Notes under the pieces: model-generated
Told to the model about the DNA's origin: nothing
Seen by the model: only the letters and a program-made list of their open reading frames with translations
Databases searched by the model: none
Part shown: in pieces, positions 35,601 through 43,816 of the stretch
How the letters are laid out: the number at the start of each line of letters is the position of its first letter
Numbering within the stretch: position 1 is the first letter of the stretch
Origin: G963692885 sp964658655
GTDB lineage: Bacteria > Acidobacteriota > Terriglobia > Terriglobales > Acidobacteriaceae
Length of the DNA: 64,000 bases
Assembly (NCBI GenBank): GCA_964658655.1
Contig: CAZZZL010000014.1
Span: 19,910-83,909, forward strand
Direction of reading: 5' to 3'
Position numbers and translations under genes: made by a program

Positions 35601-35965
35601 AACGAGGGTAGGAAGCTTTGCGCAGCGTTGATGCCCGACTGCACCTCTTCTTCGGCAACGTCAATGTTAAGGCTCAGGTTGAACTGGAGCACAATGACCG
35701 ACGCGCCACCCGAACTGGTGGAGGTCATCTGGCTGAGTCCCTGGAGCTCGCCGAACTGGCGCTCGAGCGGAGCGGTAACAGTCGTTGCGACGACGTCCGG
35801 GCTGGCACCGGGATAAAAGGTGAGCACCTGGATGGTCGGGTAGTCGACTTCCGGCAGGGCCGATACCGGCAGCTGCAGAAAGGCCACGATCCCGACCAGC
35901 AGGATCGCCGCCATCAGCAGCGAGGTAGCGACCGGCCGCAGGATGAATGGGCGGGACGGACTCAC
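32627..35965 (-). CDS. RND efflux pump, MdtB-like, copy 2, with low-complexity insert
   Basis: 1112 residues. SPSRPFILRPVATSLLMAAI, QLQGLSQMTSTSSGG-type porter sequence, STGFVVDDAIVMIENISRYL and KKNGIMMVDFALEAERQHG define an RND pump paralogous to 18684-22136. About 72 residues of Ala/Ser/Thr/Gly (about 775-847) sit at the same point as in copy 1, between QYHVILETMPEFQNDPSKLQ and VPLSAFTQLE. The insert has a different composition (rich in Ala, with Tyr/Leu/Pro) from that of copy 1. The start overlaps the adaptor stop (35962-35965). Short Pro-rich cytoplasmic tail. Confidence 0.94.
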   Translation of the reverse strand: MSPSRPFILRPVATSLLMAAILLVGIVAFLQLPVSALPEVDYPTIQVLTFYPGASPDVVATTVTAPLERQFGELQGLSQMTSTSSGGASVIVLQFNLSLNIDVAEEEVQSGINAAQSFLPSLLPSPPVYSKTNPADAPVLTMAITSQNVPLSQVEDLVDTRLAPKLSQLSGVGLVSISGGQKPAVRIQVNPAALASYGINLEAVRTALTQTSVNTAKGNFDGPRQDYQIDANDQLTVSKDYQGIVIAYSNGAPVLLKDVAKVVDGVENTRLAAWMDKTPAVILNVQRQPGANTISVVKSIKALLPQLEANLPAGIQVTTLTDLTTDIQASVSDVEFELMLTIALVVMVIFVFLRNLYATIIPSIAVPLSLVGTFGVMYALGYSLDNLSLMALTISTGFVVDDAIVMIENISRYLEEGDAPMVASLKGAEQIGFTIVSLTVSLIAVLIPLLFMGDVVGRLFREFAVTLAVTIILSAVVSLTLTPMMCSRILKHDPKAQQGRFYQASERVFENMIAFYGRTLKFVLEFQGLTLIVALATLVLTIVLYIIIPKGFFPVQDTGVIQGISQAPPNVSFQAMEDKQQQLAQVILDDPAVQSLSSFIGADGTNTTLNSGRFSINLKPLDQRDLSASDVIRRLQRKLADVQGIQLFMQPVQNITVDDRVSRTQYQYTLEDPDINELNEWTAKFVDKLKQLPQLEDVATDQQNGGNAIMMNIDRVSASRMGITPSTIDNTLYDAYGQRQINTLYTQLNQYHVILETMPEFQNDPSKLQSLYVQSNASSGATGAGASTSFAASGSASAGSNATTSPALYTPASGALTPSTNALATTQPGSGTSSAASTSGTSSAISNRVPLSAFTQLEQITEPLSITHQGQFPSVTVSFNLGPHAALGDAIDAITKVQKNLNMPLSVQADFQGTAASFRNSLSNEALLILAALVTVYIVLGVLYESFIHPITILSTLPSAGVGALLSLIIFGQDLSVVAIIGIILLIGIVKKNGIMMVDFALEAERQHGMNSTDAIYQACLLRFRPIMMTTMAALLGGLPLAFGTGIGSEIRRPLGIAMVGGLLLSQVLTLYTTPVIYIFFDKFAQRFAKHGNPNMPDTPPPTDAPAEAQGA

Positions 35966-37221
35966 GGGGCTGTGCTTTCCGTCGTTGTGCCGGGTAGAGG
36001 CTTCTTCGAAATATTGACTTGCGAGCCGTCTTGCAATTTCTCAAAACTGCTGTTTGCCAGCACGTCACCGGGATTGATGCCGGTAACCGAAGTCGTCAGG
36101 CCATCGGCTACGCCGGTCTTCACATTGGTCATCTTCGCCTTGCCGTTCTGAACGACGAAGACATAGGCCTGGTTGCCGTTGTGCTGCACTGCGGAAAGAG
36201 GGATTAATGTGGCATTGCGCTGGGTGCGGACCAGCAGCTTGGTGTTCACAAACTGATTCGGGAAGAGCGAGTTGTTGGCGTTGGGGAAAGTGGCGCGCAT
36301 CTTCACGGTGCCGGTTGCGGTGTCGATCTGGTTGTCGACCGTCGACAGGGTGCCGGTCGCGAGGCGCGTCTGGTCGGAGCGGTCGTAGGCTTCCACTGAA
36401 AGCCTGGCGCCGTGGCGCAGCTCGGCCTGCACTTCGCCGATGTTGTCTTCCGGAATGGTGAAGATGATGGTGATGGGCTGCAGTTGCGTGATGACGGCGA
36501 GCACAGTGGTACTGCCGGCGGTCACGACGTTGCCTGGATCGACCAGGCGCAGGCCAACGCGGCCGGAGATCGGCGCAAAGATATTGCAGAAGCCGACCTG
36601 CACCTTGTCGTAAGCGACCGTGCCTTCGTCATTTTTGACCGTGCCCTGATCCTGCAGTACGACCTTTTCCTGGTCTTCCAGCGTCTGGCGAGGAATGGCG
36701 TTTCTTGCCCATGCGTCCTGATAGCGCTTCAGGTCCATCCGGGCCTGGGCAAGCAGATTCTGGTCGCGTTCGAGTGCGCCCTCGGCGGTCATCAGGTTGG
36801 CCTGGTACTGGCGCGGGTCAATCTGGATGAGCGACTGACCTTTGCGGACGACCTGGCCTTCTTTGTAGTTGACCCGTGTAATCAAACCGGTGACCTGGGC
36901 CGTTAATGAGTCTGTAAAGACAGGTGTCACTGTACCGATGGCGCTCAAATAAACGCCGATATCTCCCCGCTGGGCAGTCACGACGGTTGCCGTCACAGGG
37001 CCACCCATGCCACGGCGGCCGCCACTGGCGCCCTCAGCAGGAGCTGCGTTCTGCTTGTGGAGGACGAACCAGAAGAGCAGGCCGAACGCCGCCAGCAGCA
37101 CCAGCCAGACGATGGCGCGGGTCAGGGGCGAGCGATGCGGCTTTTCATGCGGAGGAGGAAGCTGGTGATCAGGACCAATGCGCTGCGCCGGAGGCTGTTG
37201 TTGCACGATATCTTCTTGCAT
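35962..37221 (-). CDS. RND efflux periplasmic adaptor (MdtA-like), copy 2
   Basis: 419 residues. Pro/Gln-rich cytoplasmic start, membrane helix AIVWLVLLAAFGLLFWFVL (about 36-54), then VTATVVTAQRGDIGVYLSAI, TAQVTGLITRVNYKEGQVVR, QSLIQIDPRQYQANLMTAEG and a long hairpin, CNIFAPISGRVGLRLVDPGN and FPNQFVNTKLLVRTQRN. Domain order is the same as in 17422-18687. First gene of the operon adaptor - MdtB - MdtC - OprM - 90-aa protein - GH2. No strong ribosome site is visible before ATG 37221. Confidence 0.93.
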   Translation of the reverse strand: MQEDIVQQQPPAQRIGPDHQLPPPHEKPHRSPLTRAIVWLVLLAAFGLLFWFVLHKQNAAPAEGASGGRRGMGGPVTATVVTAQRGDIGVYLSAIGTVTPVFTDSLTAQVTGLITRVNYKEGQVVRKGQSLIQIDPRQYQANLMTAEGALERDQNLLAQARMDLKRYQDAWARNAIPRQTLEDQEKVVLQDQGTVKNDEGTVAYDKVQVGFCNIFAPISGRVGLRLVDPGNVVTAGSTTVLAVITQLQPITIIFTIPEDNIGEVQAELRHGARLSVEAYDRSDQTRLATGTLSTVDNQIDTATGTVKMRATFPNANNSLFPNQFVNTKLLVRTQRNATLIPLSAVQHNGNQAYVFVVQNGKAKMTNVKTGVADGLTTSVTGINPGDVLANSSFEKLQDGSQVNISKKPLPGTTTESTAP

Positions 37222-37575
37222 CAGTTGCGTAGCTGTTCAGCGGGCATTGCCGGGATTCCGCGCCGGCAAGACGGCTGAGGCTGCTCCTCCAGGTCGAGGG
37301 TTTGAATTCGGTTTTGCCGCTTAACCCATCCTAATCGGCTTGAGACGGGCCTGCAGGTGTCGGCGTTCAGCTATCTGGCGCAGGGTGGCCACACCCGTAG
37401 TCGCAGATACCCATAAATGTAAAGATGACCGACCTCGTGCCGGGTCTTCGAGTCGTAAAGTGTTGACGGCGGCGATGGGGTTTTGGTTGCAAGGCCGGAA
37501 TCGTTCCCATGCTGTTTCTGTTAGAAATGTAAGCACTTGCAACATCCGCTTCTAACAAACACTGGAGTTTCATCG
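37222..37575. other. Divergent control region between efflux operon 2 and the DUF4965 gene
   Basis: No gene in 354 bp. The right half is AT-richer and contains two nested symmetric sites (37519-37557, listed separately). The left half has only short imperfect inverted repeats. GGAG at 37564 is the ribosome site of the DUF4965 gene. Confidence 0.55.
37519..37557. promoter_or_regulatory. Candidate LacI-type operator before the DUF4965 gene
   Basis: The outer arms TGTTAGAA (37519-37526) and TTCTAACA (37550-37557) are perfect inverted repeats. Between them lies the imperfect palindrome ATGTAAGCACTTGCAA, which resembles LacI-family operators (TGTAA..CG..TT.CA type). Its position 20-50 bp before the gene fits repression. 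The binding protein is not encoded nearby. Confidence 0.4.
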
Positions 37576-39717
37576 ATGGCCCTGTCCGTTCCGCGTTCGC
37601 GCGTTCTCAGTCGCGTCACCCTCGTGTCCAGATGGCTATTGGGATCGCTTTTCCTGGCTGCTGCGTGGACGACTGCCCCGGCCCAGCAGGCCAGCCCGAG
37701 CGAGCTGCGCGCGCCGGCGACACCGCTGGTCACGCATGACCCCTATTTCAGCATCTGGTCCACAGCCGACCGGCTGACCGACAAAGACACGCGCCACTGG
37801 ACGGGCAAGCCGCAGTCGTTGAACGGGCTGATCCGCATTGATGGAAAGACCTACCGCTTCCTGGGAGATGACGACAGCGACCTGCCGGCGCTGAAGGAAA
37901 GCAGCCGGAGCATGACGCCGACGCGGACGATCGTGACCTATACCGATGCCGGGGTGCAGTTGAGACTGACTTTCCTCGACCCCGACCTGCCGCAGGACCT
38001 GGTACTGATCTCGCGGCCGGTGACCTATGTGGACTGGTCGGTGAAATCGTCCGACGGCCAGCCGCACCAGGTGACCCTTTATATGGACGCGTCCGGCCTG
38101 CTGGCGGCCAATGACCGTTCGCAGGCGGTGGTAGCCTCGCGCGGTTCGATCAAAGGGCTTGACCTGCTCCGGATCGGCACGCAGGAACAGCCGATCCTGA
38201 AAAGGTACGGCGACGATGTGCGCATCGACTGGGGCTATTTCTACTTTGCGGTGCCAAAGGGGCAGGGCGCGGCGCGCATGGCGGCGGGCAACGAGACCTA
38301 TCGGGATGCCTTTGTGAAAGATGGCGATATTCCGGACGAGGACGATCTCGGCGCGGCGCGGCCAGCGCAGAACCGCTACCCGGCGGCGCCGCTGTTGAGT
38401 GTTGTGCTGCCGCTGGGTTCAGTTGGCGCGACCCCTGTCAATCGCCACATCCTGCTCGCGTATGACGATATTTATTCGGTCGAATACATGCACCAGCAGC
38501 TGTTGCCGTACTGGCGGACGAAGTATGCGTCGTTTGCGGAGATGCTGTCGTCGGCAGAGCAGGACTATCCCGAAGTGCAGGCGAAATCAACGAAGCTGGA
38601 CGACAAGCTGACGGCGGACCTGACAAAGGTTGGCGGCCGTGAATATGCCGACATTGCCATCCTTGCGTATCGCCAGGCCTTTGCTGCGCACAAGCTGGTG
38701 GAGGCTGCAGACGGAGAGCCGTTCTTCATGCCGAAGGAGAATTTCAGCAACGGCTCCATCTCGACCGTTGACGTGATTTACCCGTCGGCGCCGATGTTCC
38801 TGCTGCTGAACCCCAAGCTGGCGGAAGCGCAGCTGCTGCCGGTGATGCTGTACGCCGAAACGCCGCACTGGAAATTCCCGTTTGCGCCGCATGATCTCGG
38901 CGTCTATCCGCTGGCCAATGGACAGCAGTACGGTGGTGGCGAAGAGAGCGAAGTCGACCAGATGCCGGTGGAAGAATCGGGCGACGTGATCCTGCTGATG
39001 GCGGCGATTGCGCATGCGGAAGGCAATGCCGATTTCGCGAAGCGCTTCTGGCCGGTGCTAACCAAGTGGGCCGATTATCTTTCGTCGAAAGGGCTGGACC
39101 CGGAGAACCAGCTGAGCACAGACGACTTTGCCGGCCACCTGGCGCATAACGCAAATCTGTCCATCAAGGCGATCGAGGCGATTGGCGCATACGGACAGCT
39201 GGCGAAGCAGCTTGGCCATGCTGAAGAGGCGAAGAAATATCGCGCGATGGCCGAGCAGATGGCGAAGAAGTGGCTGCCGATGGCTGCCGATGGCGACCAC
39301 TACAAGCTGGCTTTTGACAAACCGGGAAGCTGGAGCCAGAAGTACAACCTGGTGTGGGACACGATCCTTGACCTGAACCTTTTCCCTGCGTCGGTGCGGA
39401 AGGAAGAGATTGCGTTTTACAAGACCAAGCTGAATCCGTACGGACTGCCCCTGGATAATCGCGAAACCTATACCAAGCTTGACTGGACGATCTGGACGGC
39501 CGGACTTACGGACAATCGGCAGGATTTCCAGATGCTGGTGCACCCGGTCTGGAAGTTTCTGAATGAAACGCCGGACCGCGTGCCGATGAGCGACTGGTAC
39601 GACACGGTGAGCGCCAAGATGGTTGGTTTCCAGGCAAGATCGCCCGTGGGGGGCGTGTATATCCCGATGCTCGCGGACCAGGCGGTGTGGAAGCGGTGGG
39701 TAGAAGCCAGCAGGTAG
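37576..39717 (+). CDS. Exported DUF4965/GtaA-like protein (glutaminase family)
   Basis: 713 residues from ATG 37576, which has GGAG 8 bp upstream. The signal peptide SRWLLGSLFLAAAWTTAPAQ is cleaved near AQQA. The N-terminal DUF5127-like region starts LVTHDPYFSIWSTADRLTD and TLYMDASGLLAANDRSQ. The central DUF4965 region has REYADIAILAYRQAFAAHKL and SNGSISTVDVIYPSAPMFLL. The C-terminal DUF1793-like (alpha/alpha) region has PFAPHDLGVYPLANGQQYGG, EESGDVILLMAAIAHAEGNA and SRSPVGGVYIPML-like sequence. Fungal GtaA is called a glutaminase, but the fold resembles glycoside hydrolases, so the real substrate here is open. The adjacent LacI-type operator suggests a carbohydrate link. Confidence 0.8.
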   Translation: MALSVPRSRVLSRVTLVSRWLLGSLFLAAAWTTAPAQQASPSELRAPATPLVTHDPYFSIWSTADRLTDKDTRHWTGKPQSLNGLIRIDGKTYRFLGDDDSDLPALKESSRSMTPTRTIVTYTDAGVQLRLTFLDPDLPQDLVLISRPVTYVDWSVKSSDGQPHQVTLYMDASGLLAANDRSQAVVASRGSIKGLDLLRIGTQEQPILKRYGDDVRIDWGYFYFAVPKGQGAARMAAGNETYRDAFVKDGDIPDEDDLGAARPAQNRYPAAPLLSVVLPLGSVGATPVNRHILLAYDDIYSVEYMHQQLLPYWRTKYASFAEMLSSAEQDYPEVQAKSTKLDDKLTADLTKVGGREYADIAILAYRQAFAAHKLVEAADGEPFFMPKENFSNGSISTVDVIYPSAPMFLLLNPKLAEAQLLPVMLYAETPHWKFPFAPHDLGVYPLANGQQYGGGEESEVDQMPVEESGDVILLMAAIAHAEGNADFAKRFWPVLTKWADYLSSKGLDPENQLSTDDFAGHLAHNANLSIKAIEAIGAYGQLAKQLGHAEEAKKYRAMAEQMAKKWLPMAADGDHYKLAFDKPGSWSQKYNLVWDTILDLNLFPASVRKEEIAFYKTKLNPYGLPLDNRETYTKLDWTIWTAGLTDNRQDFQMLVHPVWKFLNETPDRVPMSDWYDTVSAKMVGFQARSPVGGVYIPMLADQAVWKRWVEASR

Positions 39718-39741
39718 GTGTGTGGCGCGCGGAGGAGAGGC

Positions 39742-39826
39742 GGATCTGTTCGACTCCGCTGCGCCCAGGATGACAAATCTTCAGGTGAAGCTGATTTGTC
39801 GTCCTGAGCGAAGCCGAAGGATCTGC
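39742..39826. repeat. Inverted pair of SSRPERS-type repeats forming a long hairpin
   Basis: AGGATGACAAATC (39767-39779) pairs with GATTTGTCGTCCT (39792-39804) around a 12-nt centre, and the flanks extend the match (GACTCCGCTGCGC against GCGAAGCCGAAGGATC). It lies between two convergent genes and probably acts as a bidirectional terminator made from dispersed repeats. Confidence 0.7.
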
Positions 39827-39860
39827 GTCTTGCCGTCAAGCCACCAGCAATCGCGAGACG

Positions 39861-40898
39861 CTACTTAGGTGAGACCACGACCACCGCAAAGCTGCCCGGC
39901 ACGGCTTTTGGCCAGCCGCGAGGATTGTCCGGAGTGGGCGCAGGCCGCGGACCCATAACCGCGGACGCGAGATAAATCTTTCCTGTCTGCGCATCAAGGG
40001 CCATGGTGCGGGCGCTCTTCTGGGTCTGGACGGTCTGGACGACCGTATATTTGTCGGGCGAATCCTCGTGGACGACAGTCAGTGTGCCGTCCTCGCCATT
40101 CGACGAAAACACCAGCTTCTTCGCTTTGTCGAACCCGGCCGCATCGGGGCCGTCGCCGATGGCAACAGTCGTTACGTTTTTGCCTGTATCGGCGTCGAGC
40201 ACGTTCATCTTCTTTTCATCGCAGACGGAGAAAAGCCGGCGTGAGGATGTGTCCATCGCCAGTCCTGACGGTGACGCGCAGTTGAGCGGCCAGGTTGCCG
40301 TCGCGGTCTTCGTCTTCGCGTCCAGCCGAACGATCTGATTTTTGTCTTCGATGTTGACAAAGACAGTTCCCTTACCATCGGCGGCGGGAAACTCGGGCTT
40401 GCCGGGAAGGTCGATAGTCGCGACAACCTTGTTGGTGGTCGTATCGATGACAGTGGCATTTTTGCTGCGGCCGTTGAAAGCCCAGACGGTCTTTGTGACC
40501 GGCTCGTAAGCGATACCGTCCGGGTTGGTGCCGGCAGGGATGGAAGCGACCTTCGCGAACGAATGACGGTCGAAGACGACCACGGCATTTGCGCCGCCAT
40601 CACTGATGTAACCGTACTTGTCGATGGCATCGAGCGCAACGCCATGCGTGCCCTTCAGGTCATCGATGGTGTGGATGGTCTTGCCGGTTTCCGTATCGAT
40701 GACTGTGACCTGCGCGCCCTGGGTGACATAGAGGGTGTGGGCGGGCGCGTCGACCAGCGCATAGTCCCAGCGGGGATTGCCCTCGAGCTTCCAGTGATCG
40801 GTGACATGGTAGCTCTGCGCGCCGGCGGGCATGGCCAGGCACAGGCTGCCCACGGCAGCAGCAAAAAAGGCGAAGGGTGCGAGCTTATGTGCAGACAT
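39861..40898 (-). CDS. Exported YVTN/YncE-type beta-propeller protein
   Basis: 345 residues from ATG 40898, with GGAG 6 bp upstream; a longer frame to 41081 overlaps the transporter and is rejected. The signal peptide FAFFAAAVGSLCLAMPAGAQ precedes about seven propeller blades, each with a YVTN-like strand: HTLYVTQGAQVTVIDTETGK, YGYISDGGANAVVVFDRHSF, VWAFNGRSKNATVIDTTTNK, LFSVCDEKKMNVLDADTGK, LVFSSNGEDGTLTVVHED. Such proteins act as scaffolds or carry small-molecule sites; no catalytic residues are recognisable. Convergent with the DUF4965 gene. Confidence 0.85.
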   Translation of the reverse strand: MSAHKLAPFAFFAAAVGSLCLAMPAGAQSYHVTDHWKLEGNPRWDYALVDAPAHTLYVTQGAQVTVIDTETGKTIHTIDDLKGTHGVALDAIDKYGYISDGGANAVVVFDRHSFAKVASIPAGTNPDGIAYEPVTKTVWAFNGRSKNATVIDTTTNKVVATIDLPGKPEFPAADGKGTVFVNIEDKNQIVRLDAKTKTATATWPLNCASPSGLAMDTSSRRLFSVCDEKKMNVLDADTGKNVTTVAIGDGPDAAGFDKAKKLVFSSNGEDGTLTVVHEDSPDKYTVVQTVQTQKSARTMALDAQTGKIYLASAVMGPRPAPTPDNPRGWPKAVPGSFAVVVVSPK

Positions 40899-41008
40899 GG
40901 AATCTCCAGGCGGAAAATGCCGCGTTTCAATACAGGGATGACCATCGCAGGTCTGCCTTAAGCCAAGATGAACGCCCGGCACAGGGCTTGAACATTGGAC
41001 CGGCTTGT

Positions 41009-42418
41009 TTATGAGGCGATGAAGCTGTCGGCCGGTGCCTGTTGTTTCTCCGGCTGGTTCCGGCCAAACTCGCCTTCCCATTTTGCGACGATGACGGTGG
41101 CCAGGCAGTTGCCGATGACATTGATCGAGGTGCGGCCCATGTCCATTAGTGCATCGATGCCGAGCAGCAGCGCGATCGGTTCCAGCGGCAGGTCAAAGCT
41201 GGAGGCAGTTGCCATCAGGACGACGATACCAGCGCGCGGAACACCTGCGACACCCTTGCTGGTGAGCATGAGCGATGCCATCATGGCGAGCTGCCGTCCC
41301 CAGCCCATGTGAATGCCGCCCGCCTGCGCTACGAATACAGACGCCAGCGACAGGTAGAGGGCCGAACCGGTCAGGTTGAAGCTGTAGCCTGCCGGCAGTA
41401 CGAAGCCGGCGATGCGGGCGGGAACCCCAAGCTGCTCCATGCGTTCGAGCGCAAGGGGCAATGCGGCTTCGGATGTGCTGGTGGCAAAGGCGATGGTTGC
41501 GGGTTCGGCGACGGCGCGGGCAAAGCGACGGAGCGGCACGCGGGCAATCCACGCTGCAGGCAGCAGGCCGACCAGGATGAAGGCCAGCAGTGCGACATAG
41601 AGTGTCAGGAGAAGCTTGCCCAGGCTGACCATGGAGCCGATGCCTGCCTGCGCGACGGTATAGGCCAGCGCTGAGGCGACGGCAAGCGGCGCGGTGTACA
41701 TGACCAGATTCGTGAACTGGAACATGGTCTTGGTGAGCGACTCGATGACAGCAAGGAGAGGCTGCCGAGCTGTCTCGGTGAGCCGGCCCATGGCCAGTCC
41801 AAAGATTACGGCAAAGACGGCGACCTGCAGCAGCTGGTTCTCCGCAACCGCCTTCGCCAGGTTTTCCGGGACGAGATGCAGCAGGAACTGGTCCCAGGTC
41901 TGCATATTGCCGGCCGGGACAGTGTCGGCGACATGGGCCAGCTTGCCCGCGAGTCCATTGCCTGCGTGACTGGCGTTGATTGCAAGGAGGCCGACGGCCA
42001 AAGCGATGGTAGTTGAGATTTCAAAGTAAACAAGCGACTTGAGCCCGATGCGGCCAACATCTCTCGAGCTGCCATGCGCGGCGATGCCACAGATGAGTGT
42101 GCCGAGGATAAGTGGTGCAACGATGGTCCGGATGAGCCGGAGAAAGATGTCGCTGAAAACGCGAAGATGCAGCGCAAGGGCCGGCACATCCAGGCCGAGT
42201 TCGACGCCTGCAAGCATCGACCAGAGGATCCATGAGCTGATGGTGCGGTGCCGCAGTGTCTGCCAGAGCAGAAGGGCGAGGCCTACGAGCCGGAGGACGA
42301 GTGGCACAGTCTGGCCGGACGGGTGGAGCAGCGCGAGTGTGCTGCCCAGCGCGTAGAGCAGCAAGCCGCCGACCAGCGGTATCCAGGCGCGCGATCGTGA
42401 GGGCTGTTCCGCTGGCAT
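41009..42418 (-). CDS. Dicarboxylate/amino acid:cation symporter (DAACS/SDF family)
   Basis: 469 residues, slightly long. Two extra N-terminal helices (WIPLVGGLLLYALGSTLALL, LVLRLVGLALLLWQTL) precede the normal SDF fold. Diagnostic parts: FLRLIRTIVAPLILGTLICG, the serine-rich re-entrant loop AFATSTSEAALPLALERME, LPAGYSFNLTGSALYLSLAS, the second hairpin MLTSKGVAGVPRAGIVVL and GIDALMDMGRTSINVIGNCL. DMGRTSINVIGN carries the substrate-binding Asp, Arg and Asn positions of the GltP/DctA group. It takes up an acidic substrate with H+ or Na+. Divergent from thrC, 82 bp apart. Confidence 0.92.
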   Translation of the reverse strand: MPAEQPSRSRAWIPLVGGLLLYALGSTLALLHPSGQTVPLVLRLVGLALLLWQTLRHRTISSWILWSMLAGVELGLDVPALALHLRVFSDIFLRLIRTIVAPLILGTLICGIAAHGSSRDVGRIGLKSLVYFEISTTIALAVGLLAINASHAGNGLAGKLAHVADTVPAGNMQTWDQFLLHLVPENLAKAVAENQLLQVAVFAVIFGLAMGRLTETARQPLLAVIESLTKTMFQFTNLVMYTAPLAVASALAYTVAQAGIGSMVSLGKLLLTLYVALLAFILVGLLPAAWIARVPLRRFARAVAEPATIAFATSTSEAALPLALERMEQLGVPARIAGFVLPAGYSFNLTGSALYLSLASVFVAQAGGIHMGWGRQLAMMASLMLTSKGVAGVPRAGIVVLMATASSFDLPLEPIALLLGIDALMDMGRTSINVIGNCLATVIVAKWEGEFGRNQPEKQQAPADSFIAS

Positions 42419-42483
42419 TCGTCTAGCCGTCTCCCAGGGTCTTCAGGCGGGCTCCAGAAAACCGACAGAAGCCTGCCCGCCTC

Positions 42484-42489
42484 TACACT
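42484..42489 (+). promoter_or_regulatory. TACACT -10 box close to the thrC start
   Basis: The hexamer ends 11 nt before ATG 42501 and no Shine-Dalgarno is present, which suggests a leader of only a few nucleotides. Confidence 0.35.
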
Positions 42490-42500
42490 AACAAGAACCT

Positions 42501-43712
42501 ATGCCAGCTATCGCTTACCTCGAATGCTCGCGCTGCCATGCGCATGTTTCCGCTGCTACCCCACAAACGGTCTGCCCGACCTGCCCTCGGGGGGCAGGTA
42601 TGCCCCCGCCAGGCACGCTGTACGTGCGCTACGACTTGTCAGCACTTAAAGGGACCGATCCGCGCCAGATTGTCGGGCAAGCCGCGCAGGCAACTCCCTG
42701 GCCCGGCATGTGGCGCTACCGGGATGTGCTGCCCGCGGTCGAGCCGGTCACGCTGGGCGAAGGCTGGACGCCTATGCTGCATAGCAGGCGCTATCCGAAA
42801 GTCCTTCTGAAGGAAGAAGGCGCGAATCCGACGGGTGCCTTCAAGGCTCGCGGACTGGCGCTGGCCGTCAGCATGGCGAAGCATTACGGACTGCAGAAGC
42901 TGGCTGTGCCGTCAGCCGGTAACGCCGCGGGCGCACTGGCAGCCTATGCCGCGGCTGCGGGCATCGAGGCAAACATCTTCATGCCGCGCGATGTGCCGTT
43001 CGCCAACTATGTTGAAGCCACGGCCTACGGTGCGCATGTGACGCTGGTCGATGGCCTCATCTCCGACTGTGCCCGCATGGTGGCGGAGCAGTCCGCGAGC
43101 AAGGGGTGGTTCGACGTCTCGACTCTGAAAGAGCCCTTCCGCGTGGAGGGCAAGAAAACCATGGGCTATGAACTGGTTGAGCAACTGGGCTGGGAGTATC
43201 CCGATGCTGTTTTCTATCCGACTGGCGGTGGGGTTGGCCTGATCGGGATGTGGAAGGCATTCATCGAACTTGAGGAACTTGGATGGGTGAAGCCCGGCAG
43301 GCGTCCGAAGATGATCGCCGTGCAGTCAGACGGCTGCGCGCCGGTGGCAAAGGCGTTCAACGAGGGCGCGCAGGTGAGCCAGATGTGGCAGAACGCAGCG
43401 ACATTTGCCTCGGGTCTGCGCGTCCCCAAGCCGTATGGAGATGGGATCATGCTGGAGATTCTGCGTGCATCGGGTGGCGTGGCGCTGGCCTTCAGCGACG
43501 AAGTCATCCTGGCGTCCCTGCTCGACTGGGCGCGGCACGAGGGGCTTTTTCTGTCGCCGGAAGGCGCGGCTGCGACTGCCGCATACGACCACCTGCTCCA
43601 GACCGGGTTTCTGACGGCGAGCGACCGCGTGGTTCTGTTCAACACCGGCTCAGGGCTGAAGTACACCGATGTGACCGCAGCAGCGATGCATTTGCAGCGT
43701 CCAAATGGATAG
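42501..43712 (+). CDS. thrC: Threonine synthase with N-terminal zinc ribbon
   Basis: 403 residues. It makes threonine from O-phosphohomoserine. The N-terminal CSRC (9-12) and CPTC (26-29) pairs form a zinc ribbon seen in one thrC class. The PLP lysine is in GANPTGAFKARGLALAVS (about Lys115); the phosphate loop region is PSAGNAAGALAAYAAAAG, and the PLP-phosphate glycine motif is PTGGGVGLIGMWKAF. DGIMLEILRASGGVAL and LFNTGSGLKY close the C-terminal domain. The gene is alone; no hom or thrB lies nearby. Confidence 0.94.
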   Translation: MPAIAYLECSRCHAHVSAATPQTVCPTCPRGAGMPPPGTLYVRYDLSALKGTDPRQIVGQAAQATPWPGMWRYRDVLPAVEPVTLGEGWTPMLHSRRYPKVLLKEEGANPTGAFKARGLALAVSMAKHYGLQKLAVPSAGNAAGALAAYAAAAGIEANIFMPRDVPFANYVEATAYGAHVTLVDGLISDCARMVAEQSASKGWFDVSTLKEPFRVEGKKTMGYELVEQLGWEYPDAVFYPTGGGVGLIGMWKAFIELEELGWVKPGRRPKMIAVQSDGCAPVAKAFNEGAQVSQMWQNAATFASGLRVPKPYGDGIMLEILRASGGVALAFSDEVILASLLDWARHEGLFLSPEGAAATAAYDHLLQTGFLTASDRVVLFNTGSGLKYTDVTAAAMHLQRPNG

Positions 43713-43816
43713 GACGATCGCGGTGGCAAAGCGAAAAGACGGTCCTATCGAGGCATTCGTCGAAAGGCGAGCATCTGACCAGAAGTAGTGCTCGTTCTGG
43801 CAGGGAGAAAGTCTGG

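Noticed and set aside
40899..41081. 61-residue N-terminal extension of the beta-propeller protein
   Set aside because: It overlaps the symporter gene and precedes a clear signal peptide start with GGAG at 40898.
43283..43816. 178-residue N-terminal extension of the sugar dehydrogenase
   Set aside because: It lies inside thrC in another frame; the signal peptide and ribosome site mark ATG 43817.
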